DNA of 64,000 nt, taken from Streptomyces sp. NRRL S-646. Its GTDB lineage: Bacteria; Actinomycetota; Actinomycetes; Streptomycetales; Streptomycetaceae. Each line of letters opens with the position of its first letter. The stretch's first letter is position 1. Shown here piece after piece: positions 49,748 through 60,065 of the stretch. The stretch spans positions 186,001 to 250,000 of the forward strand of contig NZ_JODC01000006.1 in NCBI RefSeq assembly GCF_000720765.1. Direction: 5' to 3'. The notes beneath the pieces were generated by a model. That model ran no database searches. It worked only from the letters and a program-made list of their open reading frames with translations, and had not been told where the DNA came from. A program made the position numbers and the translations under genes.

Positions 49748-52372
49748 TCACGCTTCCGGCAGCCTGTCCAGCTGGGCCTGGATCCGGGCGATGTCCTCCT
49801 CCGCCTTGGCCAGACGGCCGCGGATCTTGTCCACCACGTTGTCCGGGGCCTTCGCCAGAAACGCCTCGTTGCCGAGCTTCGCCGTGGCCTGGGCCTTCTC
49901 CTTCTCCGCGGCCGCGAGGTCCTTCGCGAGGCGCTTGCGCTCCGCCGCGACGTCGATCGTGCCGGAGAGGTCGAGGGCGACCTCGGCGCCGCCGACCGGC
50001 AGGGTCGCCGTGGCCGTGAAGGAGTCGCCCTCGGGCTGCAGACGCAGCAGCTGGCGGATGGCCGCCTCGTGCGGAGCCAGCGCCGTGCCGTCCAGGGTCA
50101 GACGGGCCGGGACGCGCTGGCCCGGCTGCAGCCCCTGGTCGGCACGGAAGCGACGGACCTCGGTGATGACGGACTGGAGGGTCTCGATCTCCCGCTCCGC
50201 CGCCGCGTCACGGAAGCCGCTGTCCTTCGGCCACTCGGCGATGACGACCGACTCGCCACCGGTGAGGGTGGTCCAGAGGGTGTCGGTGACGAAGGGGACG
50301 ACCGGGTGGAGGAGCTTGAGGGTGACGTCGAGAACTTCACCGAGGACCCGCTTGCTGACCTCGGCCGCCTCGCCGCCCGCGATGAAGGTCGTCTTGGACA
50401 GCTCGACGTACCAGTCGAAGACCTCGTCCCACGCGAAGTGGAACAGCGCGTCCGAGAGCTTCGCGAACTGGTAGTCCTCGTAGAGCGCGTCGACTTGGGC
50501 GACCGTCTTGTTGAGACGGGAGAGAATCCAGCGGTCGGTGGCGGACATCCTCGACGCCTCGGGAAGCGGGCCTTCCACCGTCGCGCCGTTCATCAGCGCG
50601 AAGCGGGTCGCGTTCCAGATCTTGTTGGCGAAGTTCCGGGATGCCTGGACCCACTCCTCGCCGATCGGGACATCGGTACCGGGGTTGGCGCCGCGGGCCA
50701 GGGTGAAGCGGACGGCGTCGGAGCCGTACTTGTCCATCCAGTCGAGCGGGTCGACGACGTTGCCGAAGGACTTCGACATCTTCTTGCCGCGCTCGTCACG
50801 GACCAGTCCGGTCAACGCGATGGTGTGGAACGGGACTTCGCCGTCCATCGCGTACAGGCCGAACATCATCATCCGGGCGACCCAGAAGAAGATGATGTCG
50901 TGGCCGGTCAGCAGGACGTCGGTCGGGTAGAACTTCCGCAGGTCCTCGGTCTGTTCGGGCCAGCCCAAGGTGGAGAACGGCCACAGGCCGGACGAGAACC
51001 AGGTGTCGAGGACGTCCGTGTCCTGCTTCCAGCCCTCGCCCGTCGGCGGCTCCTCGTCGGGCCCGACGCAGACGACCTCGCCCTCGGGGCCGTACCAGAC
51101 CGGGATGCGGTGGCCCCACCACAACTGGCGTGAGATGCACCAGTCGTGCATGTTGTCGACCCAGTCGAAGTACCGCTTCGACATGTCCTCGGGGTGGATC
51201 TTGACGCGGCCGTCACGGACCGCGTCACCGGCCGCCTTCGCGAGCGGGCCGACCTTGACCCACCACTGCATCGACAGACGGGGCTCGATGGTGGTCTTGC
51301 AGCGCGAGCAGTGGCCGACGGAGTGGACGTACGGGCGCTTCTCGGCGACGATCCGGCCCTGCGAGCGCAGCGCGGCGACGATGGCGCTGCGCGCCTCGAA
51401 GCGGTCCAGGCCCTGGAAGGGGCCGTGCGCGGTGATGACAGCCCGCTCGTCCATGACCGTGATCGACTCCAGGCCGTGACGCTGGCCGATCGCGAAGTCG
51501 TTCGGGTCGTGGGCCGGGGTGACCTTGACGGCGCCGGTGCCGAACTCCGGGTCGACGTGGGTGTCCGCGACGACGGGGATGGAGCGGTCGGTGAGCGGCA
51601 GCTTGATGCGCTTGCCGATGAGGTGCCGGTAGCGCTCGTCGTCGGGGTGGACGGCGACGGCCGTGTCACCCAGCATCGTCTCGGCGCGGGTGGTGGCGAC
51701 GACCAGCGTCTCCTCCCCCTCGCCATACTTGATGGAGACGAGCTCGCCGTCGTCCTCCTGGTACTCGACCTCGATGTCCGAGATGGCCGTCAGACAGCGC
51801 GGGCACCAGTTGATGATCCGCTCGGCGCGGTAGATCAGCTCGTCCTCGTACAGCTTCTTGAAGATGGTGAGGACGGCCTTGGACAGCCCCTCGTCCATGG
51901 TGAACCGCTCGCGGTCCCAGTCGACGCCGTCGCCGAGGCGCCGCATCTGGCCGAGGATCTTGCCGCCGTACTCCTCCTTCCACTGCCAGACGCGCTCGAC
52001 GAACGCCTCACGGCCGAGGTCGTGCCGGGACTTGCCCTCCTCGGCGAGCTGCTGCTCGACCTTGTTCTGCGTGGCGATACCGGCATGGTCCATGCCGGGC
52101 AGCCAGAGCGACTCGTACCCCTGCATGCGCTTGCGGCGGGTGAGGGCGTCCATGAGCGTGTGCTGGAAGGCGTGGCCCAGGTGGAGCGAGCCCGTGACGT
52201 TCGGCGGCGGGATGACGATGGTGTACGCGGGCTTGTCGCTCTTCGCGTCAGCGGCGAAGTACCCCTTGTCCACCCAACGCTCGTACAGCGGCCCCTCTAC
52301 ATCGGCCGGCGCGTACTGGGTCGGCAGTTCGGTGCTGGGCGCTGGTGGCTGCTGCTGAGCGTTCTCGGTCAC
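49748..52372 (-). CDS. valS: valyl-tRNA synthetase
   Basis: This 874-residue class I synthetase has its HIGH motif as HLGH at residues 64-67 ([13 protein letters not shown]) and KMSKS at residues 531-535. An editing CP1 domain lies between, and a C-terminal tRNA-binding coiled coil follows ([23 protein letters not shown] region). It contains a zinc-ribbon-like CPRC and a CSRCK. TAAACT lies 6 nt before the GTG start, with no Shine-Dalgarno sequence, so the message is probably leaderless; no T-box or leader peptide was found. It is upstream of folC, separated by a terminator and a repeat. Confidence 0.98.
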   Translation of the reverse strand: MTENAQQQPPAPSTELPTQYAPADVEGPLYERWVDKGYFAADAKSDKPAYTIVIPPPNVTGSLHLGHAFQHTLMDALTRRKRMQGYESLWLPGMDHAGIATQNKVEQQLAEEGKSRHDLGREAFVERVWQWKEEYGGKILGQMRRLGDGVDWDRERFTMDEGLSKAVLTIFKKLYEDELIYRAERIINWCPRCLTAISDIEVEYQEDDGELVSIKYGEGEETLVVATTRAETMLGDTAVAVHPDDERYRHLIGKRIKLPLTDRSIPVVADTHVDPEFGTGAVKVTPAHDPNDFAIGQRHGLESITVMDERAVITAHGPFQGLDRFEARSAIVAALRSQGRIVAEKRPYVHSVGHCSRCKTTIEPRLSMQWWVKVGPLAKAAGDAVRDGRVKIHPEDMSKRYFDWVDNMHDWCISRQLWWGHRIPVWYGPEGEVVCVGPDEEPPTGEGWKQDTDVLDTWFSSGLWPFSTLGWPEQTEDLRKFYPTDVLLTGHDIIFFWVARMMMFGLYAMDGEVPFHTIALTGLVRDERGKKMSKSFGNVVDPLDWMDKYGSDAVRFTLARGANPGTDVPIGEEWVQASRNFANKIWNATRFALMNGATVEGPLPEASRMSATDRWILSRLNKTVAQVDALYEDYQFAKLSDALFHFAWDEVFDWYVELSKTTFIAGGEAAEVSKRVLGEVLDVTLKLLHPVVPFVTDTLWTTLTGGESVVIAEWPKDSGFRDAAAEREIETLQSVITEVRRFRADQGLQPGQRVPARLTLDGTALAPHEAAIRQLLRLQPEGDSFTATATLPVGGAEVALDLSGTIDVAAERKRLAKDLAAAEKEKAQATAKLGNEAFLAKAPDNVVDKIRGRLAKAEEDIARIQAQLDRLPEA

Positions 52373-52378
52373 GGGGTC

Positions 52379-52384
52379 AGTTTA
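52379..52384 (-). promoter_or_regulatory. valS: -10 box of valS (leaderless)
   Basis: TAAACT, then GACCCC, then the GTG start. No -35 of clear quality is visible. Confidence 0.65.
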
Positions 52385-52508
52385 GGGGTGCCGCGGGGGT
52401 GTCCCGAAACGTGTTTGTTCTGTCACGGTCGGGGCCCCGATGCAATGCGGCCACTGTGTCTGCGCCAGGATGTCAGGGCCACATAAGCATCTGGAGGGGA
52501 ACCCAGTA

Positions 52509-53474
52509 ATGAGTCACAACCAGCCGGGCCCGTACGGCGGGCAGCCCCAGCAGCCCGGACCGTACGGCCAGCCGGGCCCCTACGGCCAGCAGCCGCCGCA
52601 GGCCCCGCAGCAGCCCGGCTACGGCTACCCCCAGCAGGCCCCTCCGCCCCAGCCGGGCTACGGCTACCCCCAGCAGGCTCCCCCCACCCAGCCCCAGCCC
52701 CAGCCCGGTTACGGCTACCCGCAGCAGCAGCCGCCCTACGGCCAGGCCCCGTACGGCCAGCAGCCCTACACCGTCCCGCAGCCGCCGGTGCCCAGCGGTG
52801 GCGGCGGCAAGAAGGCGGGCCTGATCATCGGCGCGGTGGCGGTCGTGGCGGCCATCGGTGTCGGGGTGTGGTTCGTGACCAGCGGGGGCGGCAGTGGCGG
52901 TTCCGGCGGCGGAAGCAGCATCGCGAACGACGGGACGTACAAGCTGACGACGCCGGCGACGATCGTCTCCGGGCAGTTCAAGAAGGGCAGCGACTCCGCG
53001 GCCGGCGGGATGTCCGACAAGGACATCAAGGACGCCGAGGCATGGGGTGTTCACAACGCCAAGGACGTCAGCGCGGCCTATACCGCGGGATCGGGCCTCA
53101 GTGCGAAGAGCCTGATGTTCGCGGGCGTGTACGGCACCATCGACGACCCCGAGAAGACCGTCGACGCCATGTTCGCCCAGATGAAGACGGAGTCCACGAA
53201 GGGCTCCAGCTCCTCCGAGGGCAAACTCGTGGGCAGCCCCCAGGAGTTCAAGCCCGCCGGCTTCGCCAACGGCATCATGAAGTGCCAGGTGATCGAGACC
53301 TCGACGTCCGGCCAGACCATGAAGATGCCGTTCTGCATCTGGGGCGACCACAGCACCCTCACGTACGTGCTCTCGTACGACATGGCCGCCCTGGCCTCGG
53401 GCAAGACCACCTCGATGGACGACGCGGCGGCGCTGACCGCCAAGGTCCGCAACGACGTGCGCGTCAAGGCCTGA
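52509..53474 (+). CDS. membrane protein with Pro/Gln/Gly/Tyr-rich N-terminus
   Basis: This 321-residue protein has a ~95-residue cytoplasmic region of PGPYGQ, PGYGYPQQ and PYGQ repeats. A single membrane segment (AGLIIGAVAVVAAIGVGVWFV) and a Gly/Ser linker follow, then a ~190-residue outside domain containing two cysteines (KCQV and FCIW) that may form a disulfide. The architecture is common in Streptomyces, but the outside domain has no named family that I recognise. The ATG has CTGGAGGGGA upstream. It diverges from valS and converges on clpX. Confidence 0.75.
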   Translation: MSHNQPGPYGGQPQQPGPYGQPGPYGQQPPQAPQQPGYGYPQQAPPPQPGYGYPQQAPPTQPQPQPGYGYPQQQPPYGQAPYGQQPYTVPQPPVPSGGGGKKAGLIIGAVAVVAAIGVGVWFVTSGGGSGGSGGGSSIANDGTYKLTTPATIVSGQFKKGSDSAAGGMSDKDIKDAEAWGVHNAKDVSAAYTAGSGLSAKSLMFAGVYGTIDDPEKTVDAMFAQMKTESTKGSSSSEGKLVGSPQEFKPAGFANGIMKCQVIETSTSGQTMKMPFCIWGDHSTLTYVLSYDMAALASGKTTSMDDAAALTAKVRNDVRVKA

Positions 53475-53494
53475 CGCCGAACGCCTCGACCACG

Positions 53495-53530
53495 CGAAGG
53501 GGCCCCGGTCGGTCGACCGGGGCCCCTTCG
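53495..53530. terminator. convergent terminator before clpX
   Basis: A 16-bp perfect stem (CGAAGGGGCCCCGGTC and its complement) with a 4-nt loop lies between the two converging stop codons at 53474 and 53549. Confidence 0.88.
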
Positions 53531-53548
53531 CCGCCTGCGGTGCGGCGG

Positions 53549-54838
53549 TTACGCCGTCTTCTGCTCCCCCGGCCCCCGCCCATTCCGCGCATCCCGCGGA
53601 ATCAGCGTCGGGTTCACGTTCGAGTGGACGACGTCCGCCGTGACGACCACGCGGGCCACGTCCTTGCGGGACGGGACCTCGTACATCACGGACATGAGGA
53701 CTTCCTCCATGATGGCGCGCAGCCCTCGCGCGCCCGTCTGGCGGAGGATGGCCTGGTCGGCGATGGCCTCCAGGGCCTCGCGCTCGAAGTCCAGTTCCAC
53801 ACCGTCGAGTTCGAAGAGACGTTGGTACTGCTTCACCAACGCGTTGCGCGGCTCGACCAGGATCTGGAGCAGGGCCTCGCGGTCCAGGTTGTGGACCGAG
53901 GTGATGACGGGGAGGCGGCCGATGAACTCCGGGATCATCCCGAATTTCACCAGGTCCTCCGGCATGACGTCCTCGAACTGGTCCTTGGCCTCCAGCTCGC
54001 GCTTCGAGCGGATCGTCGCGCCGAAGCCGATGCCCTTGGCCCCTGCACGCGACTCGATGATCTTTTCCAGGCCCGCGAAGGCGCCGCCCACGATGAACAG
54101 CACGTTCGTCGTGTCGATCTGGATGAACTCCTGGTGGGGGTGCTTCCGCCCGCCCTGCGGGGGCACGGAAGCGGTCGTGCCCTCAAGGATCTTCAGCAGG
54201 GCCTGCTGGACGCCCTCGCCCGACACGTCGCGGGTGATGGAAGGGTTTTCGCTCTTCCTCGCGACCTTGTCGATCTCGTCGATGTAGATGATCCCGGTCT
54301 CGGCCTTCTTGACGTCGTAGTCGGCCGCCTGGATCAGTTTCAGGAGGATGTTCTCGACGTCTTCGCCCACATACCCCGCCTCCGTCAGCGCCGTGGCGTC
54401 GGCGATGGCGAACGGCACGTTCAGCATGCGGGCCAGGGTCTGGGCCAGCAGGGTCTTGCCCGAGCCCGTGGGGCCGAGCAGCAGGATGTTGGACTTCGCC
54501 AACTCGATCGCGTCGTCGCGTCCGTTGGCGCCGCCGTTCTCGCCGGCCTGGACCCGCTTGTAGTGGTTGTAGACCGCCACCGAGAGGGCCTTCTTCGCCG
54601 GCTCCTGGCCGACGACGTAGCCCTCGAGGAACTCGTAGATCTCGCGCGGCTTGGGAAGTTCCTCCCAGCGCACCTCGCTCGTCTCCGCGAGTTCTTCCTC
54701 GATGATCTCGTTGCAGAGGTCGATGCACTCGTCGCAGATGTACACACCAGGCCCTGCGATGAGCTTCTTGACCTGCTTCTGGCTCTTGCCGCAGAACGAG
54801 CACTTGAGCAGATCGCCGCCGTCACCGATGCGTGCCAC
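53549..54838 (-). CDS. clpX: Clp protease ATP-binding subunit ClpX
   Basis: This 429-residue AAA+ unfoldase delivers substrates to ClpP. It has an N-terminal C4 zinc finger (C13, C16, C35, C38), Walker A GPTGSGKT at residues 122-129, Walker [10 protein letters not shown], sensor-1/Arg-finger regions, and the IGF-type ClpP-docking loop appears as IGFGATI. The GTG at 54838 has GGGGAAG upstream. clpP2 and clpP1 lie directly upstream on the same strand, with a 180-bp gap carrying a palindrome. Confidence 0.98.
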   Translation of the reverse strand: MARIGDGGDLLKCSFCGKSQKQVKKLIAGPGVYICDECIDLCNEIIEEELAETSEVRWEELPKPREIYEFLEGYVVGQEPAKKALSVAVYNHYKRVQAGENGGANGRDDAIELAKSNILLLGPTGSGKTLLAQTLARMLNVPFAIADATALTEAGYVGEDVENILLKLIQAADYDVKKAETGIIYIDEIDKVARKSENPSITRDVSGEGVQQALLKILEGTTASVPPQGGRKHPHQEFIQIDTTNVLFIVGGAFAGLEKIIESRAGAKGIGFGATIRSKRELEAKDQFEDVMPEDLVKFGMIPEFIGRLPVITSVHNLDREALLQILVEPRNALVKQYQRLFELDGVELDFEREALEAIADQAILRQTGARGLRAIMEEVLMSVMYEVPSRKDVARVVVTADVVHSNVNPTLIPRDARNGRGPGEQKTA

Positions 54839-54950
54839 GGTGTGCTTCCCCTTCGCCTGGGAGACGCCTAGATCCAGCGGCTCCTGGTGCTGCCTTAATC
54901 CGACGGTACCTTGCCGGGCCCCCCGTTCGGGCCCCCCTTGGCTCGGTTCA

Positions 54951-54973
54951 CTTTGACGTGCAGCGTGTCAAAG
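54951..54973. promoter_or_regulatory. clpX: palindrome upstream of clpX
   Basis: CTTTGAC and GTCAAAG form 7-bp arms separated by 9 bp, 113 nt upstream of the clpX start and 44 nt past the clpP2 stop. The size fits a dimeric repressor or activator site. It does not match the GTTCGC-type ClgR motif as I recall it. Confidence 0.45.
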
Positions 54974-55016
54974 CACACTTACCGTGCCAAGGGGCGGCAG
55001 ACGATACAGCCTCCGA

Positions 55017-55697
55017 CTAGCGGACGGCCGCGTTGTTCATCTTCCGGGTGGAGATGATCTGGTCGATCAGGCCGTACGAGAGCGCCTCCTCGGCCGTGAG
55101 GATCTTGTCGCGCTCGATGTCCTCGCGGATCTTCTCGATCGGCGTGGTGGAGTGCTTGGCGAGCATCTCCTCCAGCTGCGCGCGCATCCGCAGGATCTCG
55201 TTCGCGGCGATCTCCAGGTCGGAGACCTGGCCGCGGCCCGTCTCGCTGTAGGGCTGGTGGATCAGCACACGGGCGTTCGGCAGCGCCATGCGCTTGCCGG
55301 GCGTACCGGCGGCCAGCAGGATGGCCGCGGCGGAGGCCGCCTGGCCCATGCAGACCGTCTGGATGTCCGGCTTCACGAACTGCATCGTGTCGTAGATCGC
55401 AGTCAACGCGGTGAAGGAGCCGCCGGGGCTGTTGATGTAGACCGAGATGTCCCGGTCGGGGTCCATCGACTCCAGGCACAGCAGCTGCGCCATGACGTCG
55501 TTGGCCGAGGCGTCGTCGATCTGGACGCCCAGGAAGATCACGCGCTCCTCGAAGAGCTTCGCGTACGGGTCGTACTCGCGGATGCCCTGCGAGGTGCGCT
55601 CGACGAAGCGCGGGATGACGTAACGGGACTCCGCCGTGGGGCCCGTGTACTCGGCGCGTGAGCGGTCGTACAGGCCGCTGCCGGGGAAGTCGTTCAC
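55017..55697 (-). CDS. clpP2: ATP-dependent Clp protease proteolytic subunit 2
   Basis: This 226-residue serine protease subunit has catalytic S122 in MGQAASAAA and H147 in LIHQPY. The N-terminal ~45 residues form a longer propeptide-like extension than in ClpP1. The GTG at 55697 has GGAG seven nt upstream. It forms an operon with clpP1 (70-bp gap); in actinobacteria ClpP1 and ClpP2 make a hetero-tetradecamer. Confidence 0.97.
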   Translation of the reverse strand: MNDFPGSGLYDRSRAEYTGPTAESRYVIPRFVERTSQGIREYDPYAKLFEERVIFLGVQIDDASANDVMAQLLCLESMDPDRDISVYINSPGGSFTALTAIYDTMQFVKPDIQTVCMGQAASAAAILLAAGTPGKRMALPNARVLIHQPYSETGRGQVSDLEIAANEILRMRAQLEEMLAKHSTTPIEKIREDIERDKILTAEEALSYGLIDQIISTRKMNNAAVR

Positions 55698-55767
55698 TGT
55701 CTGTCTCCTAGGAGCTGAGGCGGTCGGCTGGGGGCTGTGCGGGGCCGTACGGGCCCCGCGGTGGGGC

Positions 55768-56388
55768 TCAGGCCCCGGTACCGCCGCCGCCCGGCATGTT
55801 GGCGGCCGTGGTGATGACGTCGTCGATGAGGCCGTACGCCTTGGCCTCCTCGGGGTCGAACCAGCGGTCGCGGTCCGAGTCACGGGTGATCTGCTCAACG
55901 GTCTGGCCGGTGTGCTGGGCCGTGAGCTCGGCCATGCGCTTCTTGGTGTGCAGCAGCCGCTCGGCGTGGATCTTGATGTCGGAGGCCGAACCGGCCAGGC
56001 CGGCGGAGGGCTGGTGGATCAGGATCTCGGCGTTCGGAAGGGCGAACCGCTTGCCCGGGGTGCCCGCGCTGAGCAGGAACTGGCCCATCGAGGCGGCGAG
56101 GCCCATCGCGATCGTCATCACGTCGTTCTTGATGAACTGCATGGTGTCGTAGATCGCCATGCCGGCCGTGATCGAGCCGCCGGGGCTGTTGATGTAGAGG
56201 TTGATGTCCTTGTCGGGGTCCGCAGCGGCAAGGAGCAGCAACTGTGCGGTGATCTTGTTCGCGATGTCGTCGTCGACCGGCTGGCCGAGGAAGATGATCC
56301 GCTCGTTGAGCAGCCGGTTGTAGACCTGGTCGCCGAGGCCACCACCGATGGAAGGCTCGCCGGCGGCGGAGGGCATCAGATTCGTCAC
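55768..56388 (-). CDS. clpP1: ATP-dependent Clp protease proteolytic subunit 1
   Basis: This 206-residue subunit has catalytic S100 in MGLAASMGQ and H125 in LIHQPS; the oligomer loop YINSPGGS is conserved. The GTG at 56388 ([10 protein letters not shown]) follows AGGTGG; an ATG four codons on is possible. Upstream, TAGGGT on the minus strand near 56500 and an inverted CCCTTCG/CGAAGGG lie in the promoter region. The Gly-rich end [10 protein letters not shown] is typical. Confidence 0.97.
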   Translation of the reverse strand: MTNLMPSAAGEPSIGGGLGDQVYNRLLNERIIFLGQPVDDDIANKITAQLLLLAAADPDKDINLYINSPGGSITAGMAIYDTMQFIKNDVMTIAMGLAASMGQFLLSAGTPGKRFALPNAEILIHQPSAGLAGSASDIKIHAERLLHTKKRMAELTAQHTGQTVEQITRDSDRDRWFDPEEAKAYGLIDDVITTAANMPGGGGTGA

Positions 56389-56505
56389 GTATCCACCTGC
56401 TCGTCTTACGACGGCGCCGGGCCGTCTCACGTTTCCCTGCGGGGGGCCGCCGGCGGTTTCACCGAGTTCTCCGGCCCCGTATTCATGGACCCTAACGCGC
56501 GGGTC

Positions 56506-56546
56506 CCTTCGGGGAATCCCGCGAAGGGGGGTGTTCGCCGGGGGCG
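56506..56546 (-). promoter_or_regulatory. clpP1: clpP1 promoter-region elements
   Basis: CCCTTCG and CGAAGGG form a 7-bp inverted repeat with a 10-nt spacer (56507-56530). Next to it GTTCGCCGGGGGCG (56533-56546) resembles, off by one base, the ClgR box GTTCGCY-N5-GCG as I remember it. TAGGGT (minus strand, near 56497) may be the -10 box. Confidence 0.35.
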
Positions 56547-56588
56547 TAGCCGTGGGTCGACCGGTCCGCTGCCTGGTGCAGGTCCGAC

Positions 56589-56653
56589 GTGGCTGCTCGC
56601 GCCCACGCGGCGGAGCCGCATACCGATACAGCCCCGCGCCCCTTTGGGGCGCG
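56589..56653 (+). repeat. interspersed repeat family B, copy 3
   Basis: GTGGCTGCTCGCGCCCACG, GCGGCGGAGCCGC and ACAGCCCCGCGCCCC, ending in a perfect CGCGCCCC-TTT-GGGGCGCG hairpin. It lies between the tig terminator and the clpP1 promoter. Confidence 0.88.
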
Positions 56654-56670
56654 TCTGCCGCCGTATGCCA

Positions 56671-56704
56671 GGAAGGCCCCGGGGATACGTCCCCGGGGCC
56701 TTCC
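56671..56704 (-). terminator. tig: tig terminator
   Basis: A 15-bp perfect stem (GGAAGGCCCCGGGGA and its complement) with a 4-nt loop, 27 nt after the trigger-factor stop codon. Confidence 0.85.
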
Positions 56705-56730
56705 TACGACGTCTCGGAGCGCCGTGGGCG

Positions 56731-58128
56731 TCAGCCCTCGGTCTTCTCCTCGTCGGCCTCGGTGGCGTCGGCCTCCGTGGCCTCGGCGGCGACCTCGGCG
56801 GCCGTCTCGACCTCGTCCTCGTCGTCCAGGTCGATGACCTCGCCGTTGGTGTCCTTGACCGTGGCGGCCTCGACGACGACCGCGAGGGCCTTGCCGCGGG
56901 CGACCTCGCCGACCAGAAGCGGAACCTGGCCGCCCTCGACGACGGCCTGGGCGAACTGGTCGGGGGACATGCCGGAGGAGGCCGCGCGCCGCATGAGGTG
57001 CTCGGTGAGCTCCTCCTGGTTGACGTTGAGCTTCTCCTGCTTGACCAGCTCGTCGAGGACGAACTGGGTCTTGATGCCCTTGACCGCGGCTTCCTTGGTC
57101 TCGGCGTCGAACTCCTCGACCGTCTTGCCCTGGATCTCGAGGTACTTCTCGAGGTCGAGGCCCATCTGGCCGAGCTGGTGGTGCTCGAGGTTGTGCTTAC
57201 GGGTGTTGATCTCGTCCTCGAGCAGCTTCTCGGGGACCGGGACCTCGACCAGCTCGAGCAGCTTCTCCAGGACGCGCTCCTGGGCCTGCGTGGCCTGGTC
57301 GTACTGCTTCATGTTCTCGAGGCGCTTGCGGCTGTCCGCCTTGAGCTCGTCGAGGGTGTCGAACTCGGAGGCGAGCTGCGCGAACTCGTCGTCCAGCTCG
57401 GGCAGTTCGCGGGCGGCGACCTGGGTGACCTTGACGGTGACCTCGGCCTCCTTGCCGGCCGCGGAGCCGCCCTTGAGCTCGGAGGTGAAGGTGGCCTCGC
57501 CACCGGCCTCCAGGCCCTTCACGGCGTCGTCGATGCCGTCGAGGAGCTCGCCGGAACCGATCGTGTAGGAGACGCCGCTGGCGACGCCGTCCTCCAGGAT
57601 CTCGCCCTCGACCTTGGCCTCCAGGTCGATGGTGACGACGTCGCCGTCCTCGGCGGCGCGCTCGACCGGGGAGGTCGAGGCGAAGCGCTCGCGGAGCTGC
57701 TCGACCGACTTCTCGACGTCCTCGTCGGTGACCTCGACGGCGTCGACCTCGACCTCGATGCCGGAGTAGTCCGGGATCTCGAGGGCGGGACGGACGTCGA
57801 CCTCGGCGGTGAAGTTCAGCGTCTCGCCGTCCTTCAGCTCCGTGATGTCGACCTCGGGCTGGCCGAGGACGTTCAGGTCGGCCTCGTTGACCGCCTCGGT
57901 GTAGAACTTCGGAAGCGCGTCGTTGACCGCCTCCTCCAGGACCGCACCGCGGCCGAACCGCTGGTCGATGACGCGCGCCGGGATCTTGCCCTTCCGGAAG
58001 CCCTTCACCGTGACCTGCTGGTTGATCTTCTTGTACGCCGCGTCGAGGCTGTCCTTGAGCTCCTCGAAGGGCACCTCGATGCTGAGCCGAACCCGGGTCG
58101 GGTTCAGGGTCTCCACGGCGCTCTTCAC
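56731..58128 (-). CDS. tig: trigger factor
   Basis: This 465-residue ribosome-bound chaperone and prolyl isomerase has the ribosome-binding signature GFRKGKIP (residues ~43-50), a PPIase domain around residues 155-240 and a helical C-terminal chaperone domain. The tail is strongly acidic (EAADEE-type, Glu/Asp/Ala/Thr-rich). The GTG at 58128 ([10 protein letters not shown]) has AAGGAG eight nt upstream. It is upstream of clpP1-clpP2-clpX, the usual order. Confidence 0.98.
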   Translation of the reverse strand: MKSAVETLNPTRVRLSIEVPFEELKDSLDAAYKKINQQVTVKGFRKGKIPARVIDQRFGRGAVLEEAVNDALPKFYTEAVNEADLNVLGQPEVDITELKDGETLNFTAEVDVRPALEIPDYSGIEVEVDAVEVTDEDVEKSVEQLRERFASTSPVERAAEDGDVVTIDLEAKVEGEILEDGVASGVSYTIGSGELLDGIDDAVKGLEAGGEATFTSELKGGSAAGKEAEVTVKVTQVAARELPELDDEFAQLASEFDTLDELKADSRKRLENMKQYDQATQAQERVLEKLLELVEVPVPEKLLEDEINTRKHNLEHHQLGQMGLDLEKYLEIQGKTVEEFDAETKEAAVKGIKTQFVLDELVKQEKLNVNQEELTEHLMRRAASSGMSPDQFAQAVVEGGQVPLLVGEVARGKALAVVVEAATVKDTNGEVIDLDDEDEVETAAEVAAEATEADATEADEEKTEG

Positions 58129-58356
58129 GGTTCGGTCTCCTTGGGGGCTGACTTCTTGGTCTCTGCCGGAGCCAGACTGGTCCGGCGGATTTCGCCGCCC
58201 GGAGGACGTCCGAAGGATCTCCAGTGACGGTTCAGTGGATTCCTGTGGATGAGACACACGGGCGCGCAGCTTGCATAGTAACCGCAGCGGCCGAACGCCC
58301 CAAAGGCGATCATGCCAGGTGATCGCCCGGGGTGACCGGTGTTGACCGGTCGGTGG

Positions 58357-58430
58357 TCGGGGTGGCGGGATTTGAACCCACGGCCTTCCGCTCCCAAAGC
58401 GGACGCGCTACCAAGCTGCGCCACACCCCG
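58357..58430 (-). tRNA. tRNA-Pro(TGG)
   Basis: A 74-nt cloverleaf with acceptor CGGGGTG/CACCCCG, anticodon loop TTTGGGA (anticodon TGG) and T-arm GTGGGTTCAAATCCCGC. CCA is not encoded. Confidence 0.97.
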
Positions 58431-58560
58431 TCAGGTGCGACACGTAGGGTACATGCCCGCAGCCAGTGCGGCTGCCGCATTTACCGGGTGTGCACCGAGG
58501 GGGCCCGACCCGCTACGATGCCTTCTGTGCCGCGGTCATCTGACCTGCGGCGCATGCTGT

Positions 58561-58631
58561 GCGGGCGTAGCTCAATGGTAGAGCCCTAGTCTTCCAAACT
58601 AGCTACGCGGGTTCGATTCCCGTCGCCCGCT
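58561..58631 (+). tRNA. tRNA-Gly(TCC)
   Basis: A 71-nt cloverleaf with acceptor GCGGGCG/CGCCCGC, anticodon loop CTTCCAA (anticodon TCC) and T-arm CGGGTTCGATTCCCG. CCA is not encoded. It is divergent from tRNA-Pro. Confidence 0.97.
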
Positions 58632-58639
58632 CTCTACGC

Positions 58640-58681
58640 ATCAGGGCCGGGCCGGAGGATCTTCCTCCTCCCGGCCCTGAT
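58640..58681 (+). terminator. tRNA-Gly terminator
   Basis: ATCAGGGCCGGG pairs with CCCGGCCCTGAT (12 bp) and an inner GGAGG/CCTCC stem extends it; TCGTTTCGG follows. It starts 9 nt after the tRNA. Confidence 0.8.
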
Positions 58682-58719
58682 CGTTTCGGACGAGGTTCGC
58701 CTGCAGGTCAGGCTCGTTT

Positions 58720-59127
58720 TCAGGCGAGACAGCGGGCGAGCAGCCACCGCGCTTCGTGTGCCGACAGGGTCAGCGAGTCCTCGTCGCCGGCATCGATGAC
58801 CAGCACCACTTCGTCGGTCGGCCAGTGCGCGGCCAGCTGCCGCAGGGTGACCGGCCGGTAGCAGGGCACCTGGGGGAAGGCCCTGAGCAGGCGCTCCTCC
58901 GAGGTGAAGACCATGACCGCGGGGGCGTCATTCACGCTTTCGATGACCGGCAGGACGAACCGCACGAACTCGCTGCGGTCGCGTGTGTAGCGGATGCCGC
59001 TGACTGCCGGGATCAGCACATCGCAGCCCGACAGCACCTCCAGGGCCAGGCGATCGGGCGCTCTGCCAAGGTCCCGCAGAGCTTCCCTCGCCACTGCCTC
59101 GAAGAGTTCGGCGGGGATCTCGGTCAT
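58720..59127 (-). CDS. SseB-like domain protein
   Basis: This 135-residue protein with an alpha/beta pattern resembles SseB N-terminal-like proteins. Conserved-looking segments are VLIPAVSG, FVRFVLPVI, APAVMVFTSEERL and VVLVIDAGDEDSLTLSAHE. These proteins occur often in actinobacteria without a defined function. The ATG follows GTGTGGGGCC. It lies between the tRNA pair and a small membrane protein gene and is not part of an evident operon. Confidence 0.7.
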   Translation of the reverse strand: MTEIPAELFEAVAREALRDLGRAPDRLALEVLSGCDVLIPAVSGIRYTRDRSEFVRFVLPVIESVNDAPAVMVFTSEERLLRAFPQVPCYRPVTLRQLAAHWPTDEVVLVIDAGDEDSLTLSAHEARWLLARCLA

Positions 59128-59333
59128 GGCCCCACACCCTTGTACGAGTCCACACTCCAGCCTGTCGGCTACCCGCGATCGGCACGATCATGCGATGCCG
59201 GGCCGGTTTTGGTGTGCTCGACCGGACGGGGTGCCGGGGTTCCCGCCCGATACGTCGGGTACGCAGAGCGTGATCGTCCAAGGGCGCGGCGCGGCGGCGT
59301 CCACGTCCTCTACGGACGGAGCATCTGCCCGGA

Positions 59334-59528
59334 TCAGAAGCTGATCGAGTTGATGGTCTCCGCTATCGAGTTCAGGAACCGGTTGATCGACGGGGCCATG
59401 CCGGTCGACGCGAGGAAGAAGCCGAAGAGCACCGCGACGATCGCCGGGCCGGCCTTGATCGAGCCTCCCCTGATCAACACCACCAGGATGATCGCCAACA
59501 GCAGCACCACTGACAGTGAAATGGCCAC
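59334..59528 (-). CDS. 64-residue small membrane protein
   Basis: Two hydrophobic segments (MAISLSVVLLLAIILVVLIR and AGPAIVAVLFGFFLAS) are joined by a GGSIK turn and followed by a polar amphipathic tail (SINRFLNSIAETINSI). Small proteins of this type are conserved in Streptomyces. TAGGGT lies 16 nt before the ATG, predicting a 5' leader of under 10 nt. Function unknown. Confidence 0.7.
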   Translation of the reverse strand: MAISLSVVLLLAIILVVLIRGGSIKAGPAIVAVLFGFFLASTGMAPSINRFLNSIAETINSISF

Positions 59529-59946
59529 AACTGATCACACCCTAGGTCGGTCCGCTCTCCCGGCCCGGGGGTGCCAGCCCCGCGCACCCCCGCCAGAACC
59601 ATCGTGCCACCAACGGGGCCCGCGTATGCGGCAGGTGAGGCATCGTCGGTCACACCTGTGCCGGACCTTTGCCTCGGCCATGCGGGCGCGGCCCGTCCGA
59701 GAGCCCCAACGACCGTCTGCCGCACAGCAATTCGACGGTCCACCCGCACAGGGAATTCAGCGAGATCGTTTCCATGTCCACACAGCGCGTTCGCAGGTAA
59801 TTCGAATTGTTGTCACGGGCACAGCGAAGCCGTCAACGCCAGCCCCCCGAAAGGCCAATGAAGCAGACATTCCACTGGAGTCGCCCCCTGGTCATATGCC
59901 CCGTTTAGTCAGGATGAGTCGTGACAACCAGGACATGTAATAGTGT

Positions 59947-59976
59947 GTTGACCGTCACCTCCATGGCATTGTCAAC
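59947..59976. promoter_or_regulatory. inverted repeat GTTGAC/GTCAAC
   Basis: Six-bp arms 18 bp apart lie about 80 nt upstream of the TAGGGT box of the acyltransferase leader ORF. They are a candidate operator in the 614-bp gap 59529-60142. Apart from this, the box and the leader ORF, I see nothing certain in that gap. Confidence 0.35.
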
Positions 59977-60052
59977 TTCCCTTAATCTCGGGTACTCGAA
60001 GCCAATTGGCAGGAACCACGTGGGGAGTTTTACGAAAACCCACAGACGACGC

Positions 60053-60058
60053 TAGGGT
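60053..60058 (+). promoter_or_regulatory. -10 box of the acyltransferase leader ORF
   Basis: TAGGGT is followed by seven bases and an ATG, predicting a leaderless start at 60066. Confidence 0.5.
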
Positions 60059-60065
60059 GCCTCAG

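Noticed and set aside
52373..52508. Possible T-box or leader peptide in front of valS
   Set aside because: No T-box sequence, specifier stem, valine-rich ORF or terminator was found. The TAAACT box next to the GTG implies there is no leader RNA at all.
59858..59908. 16-codon ORF with an AAAGG site starting MKQTFHWSRP
   Set aside because: It has a possible ribosome binding site but contains a rare ATA codon, has no link to the downstream gene and no supporting structure. Too short to claim.
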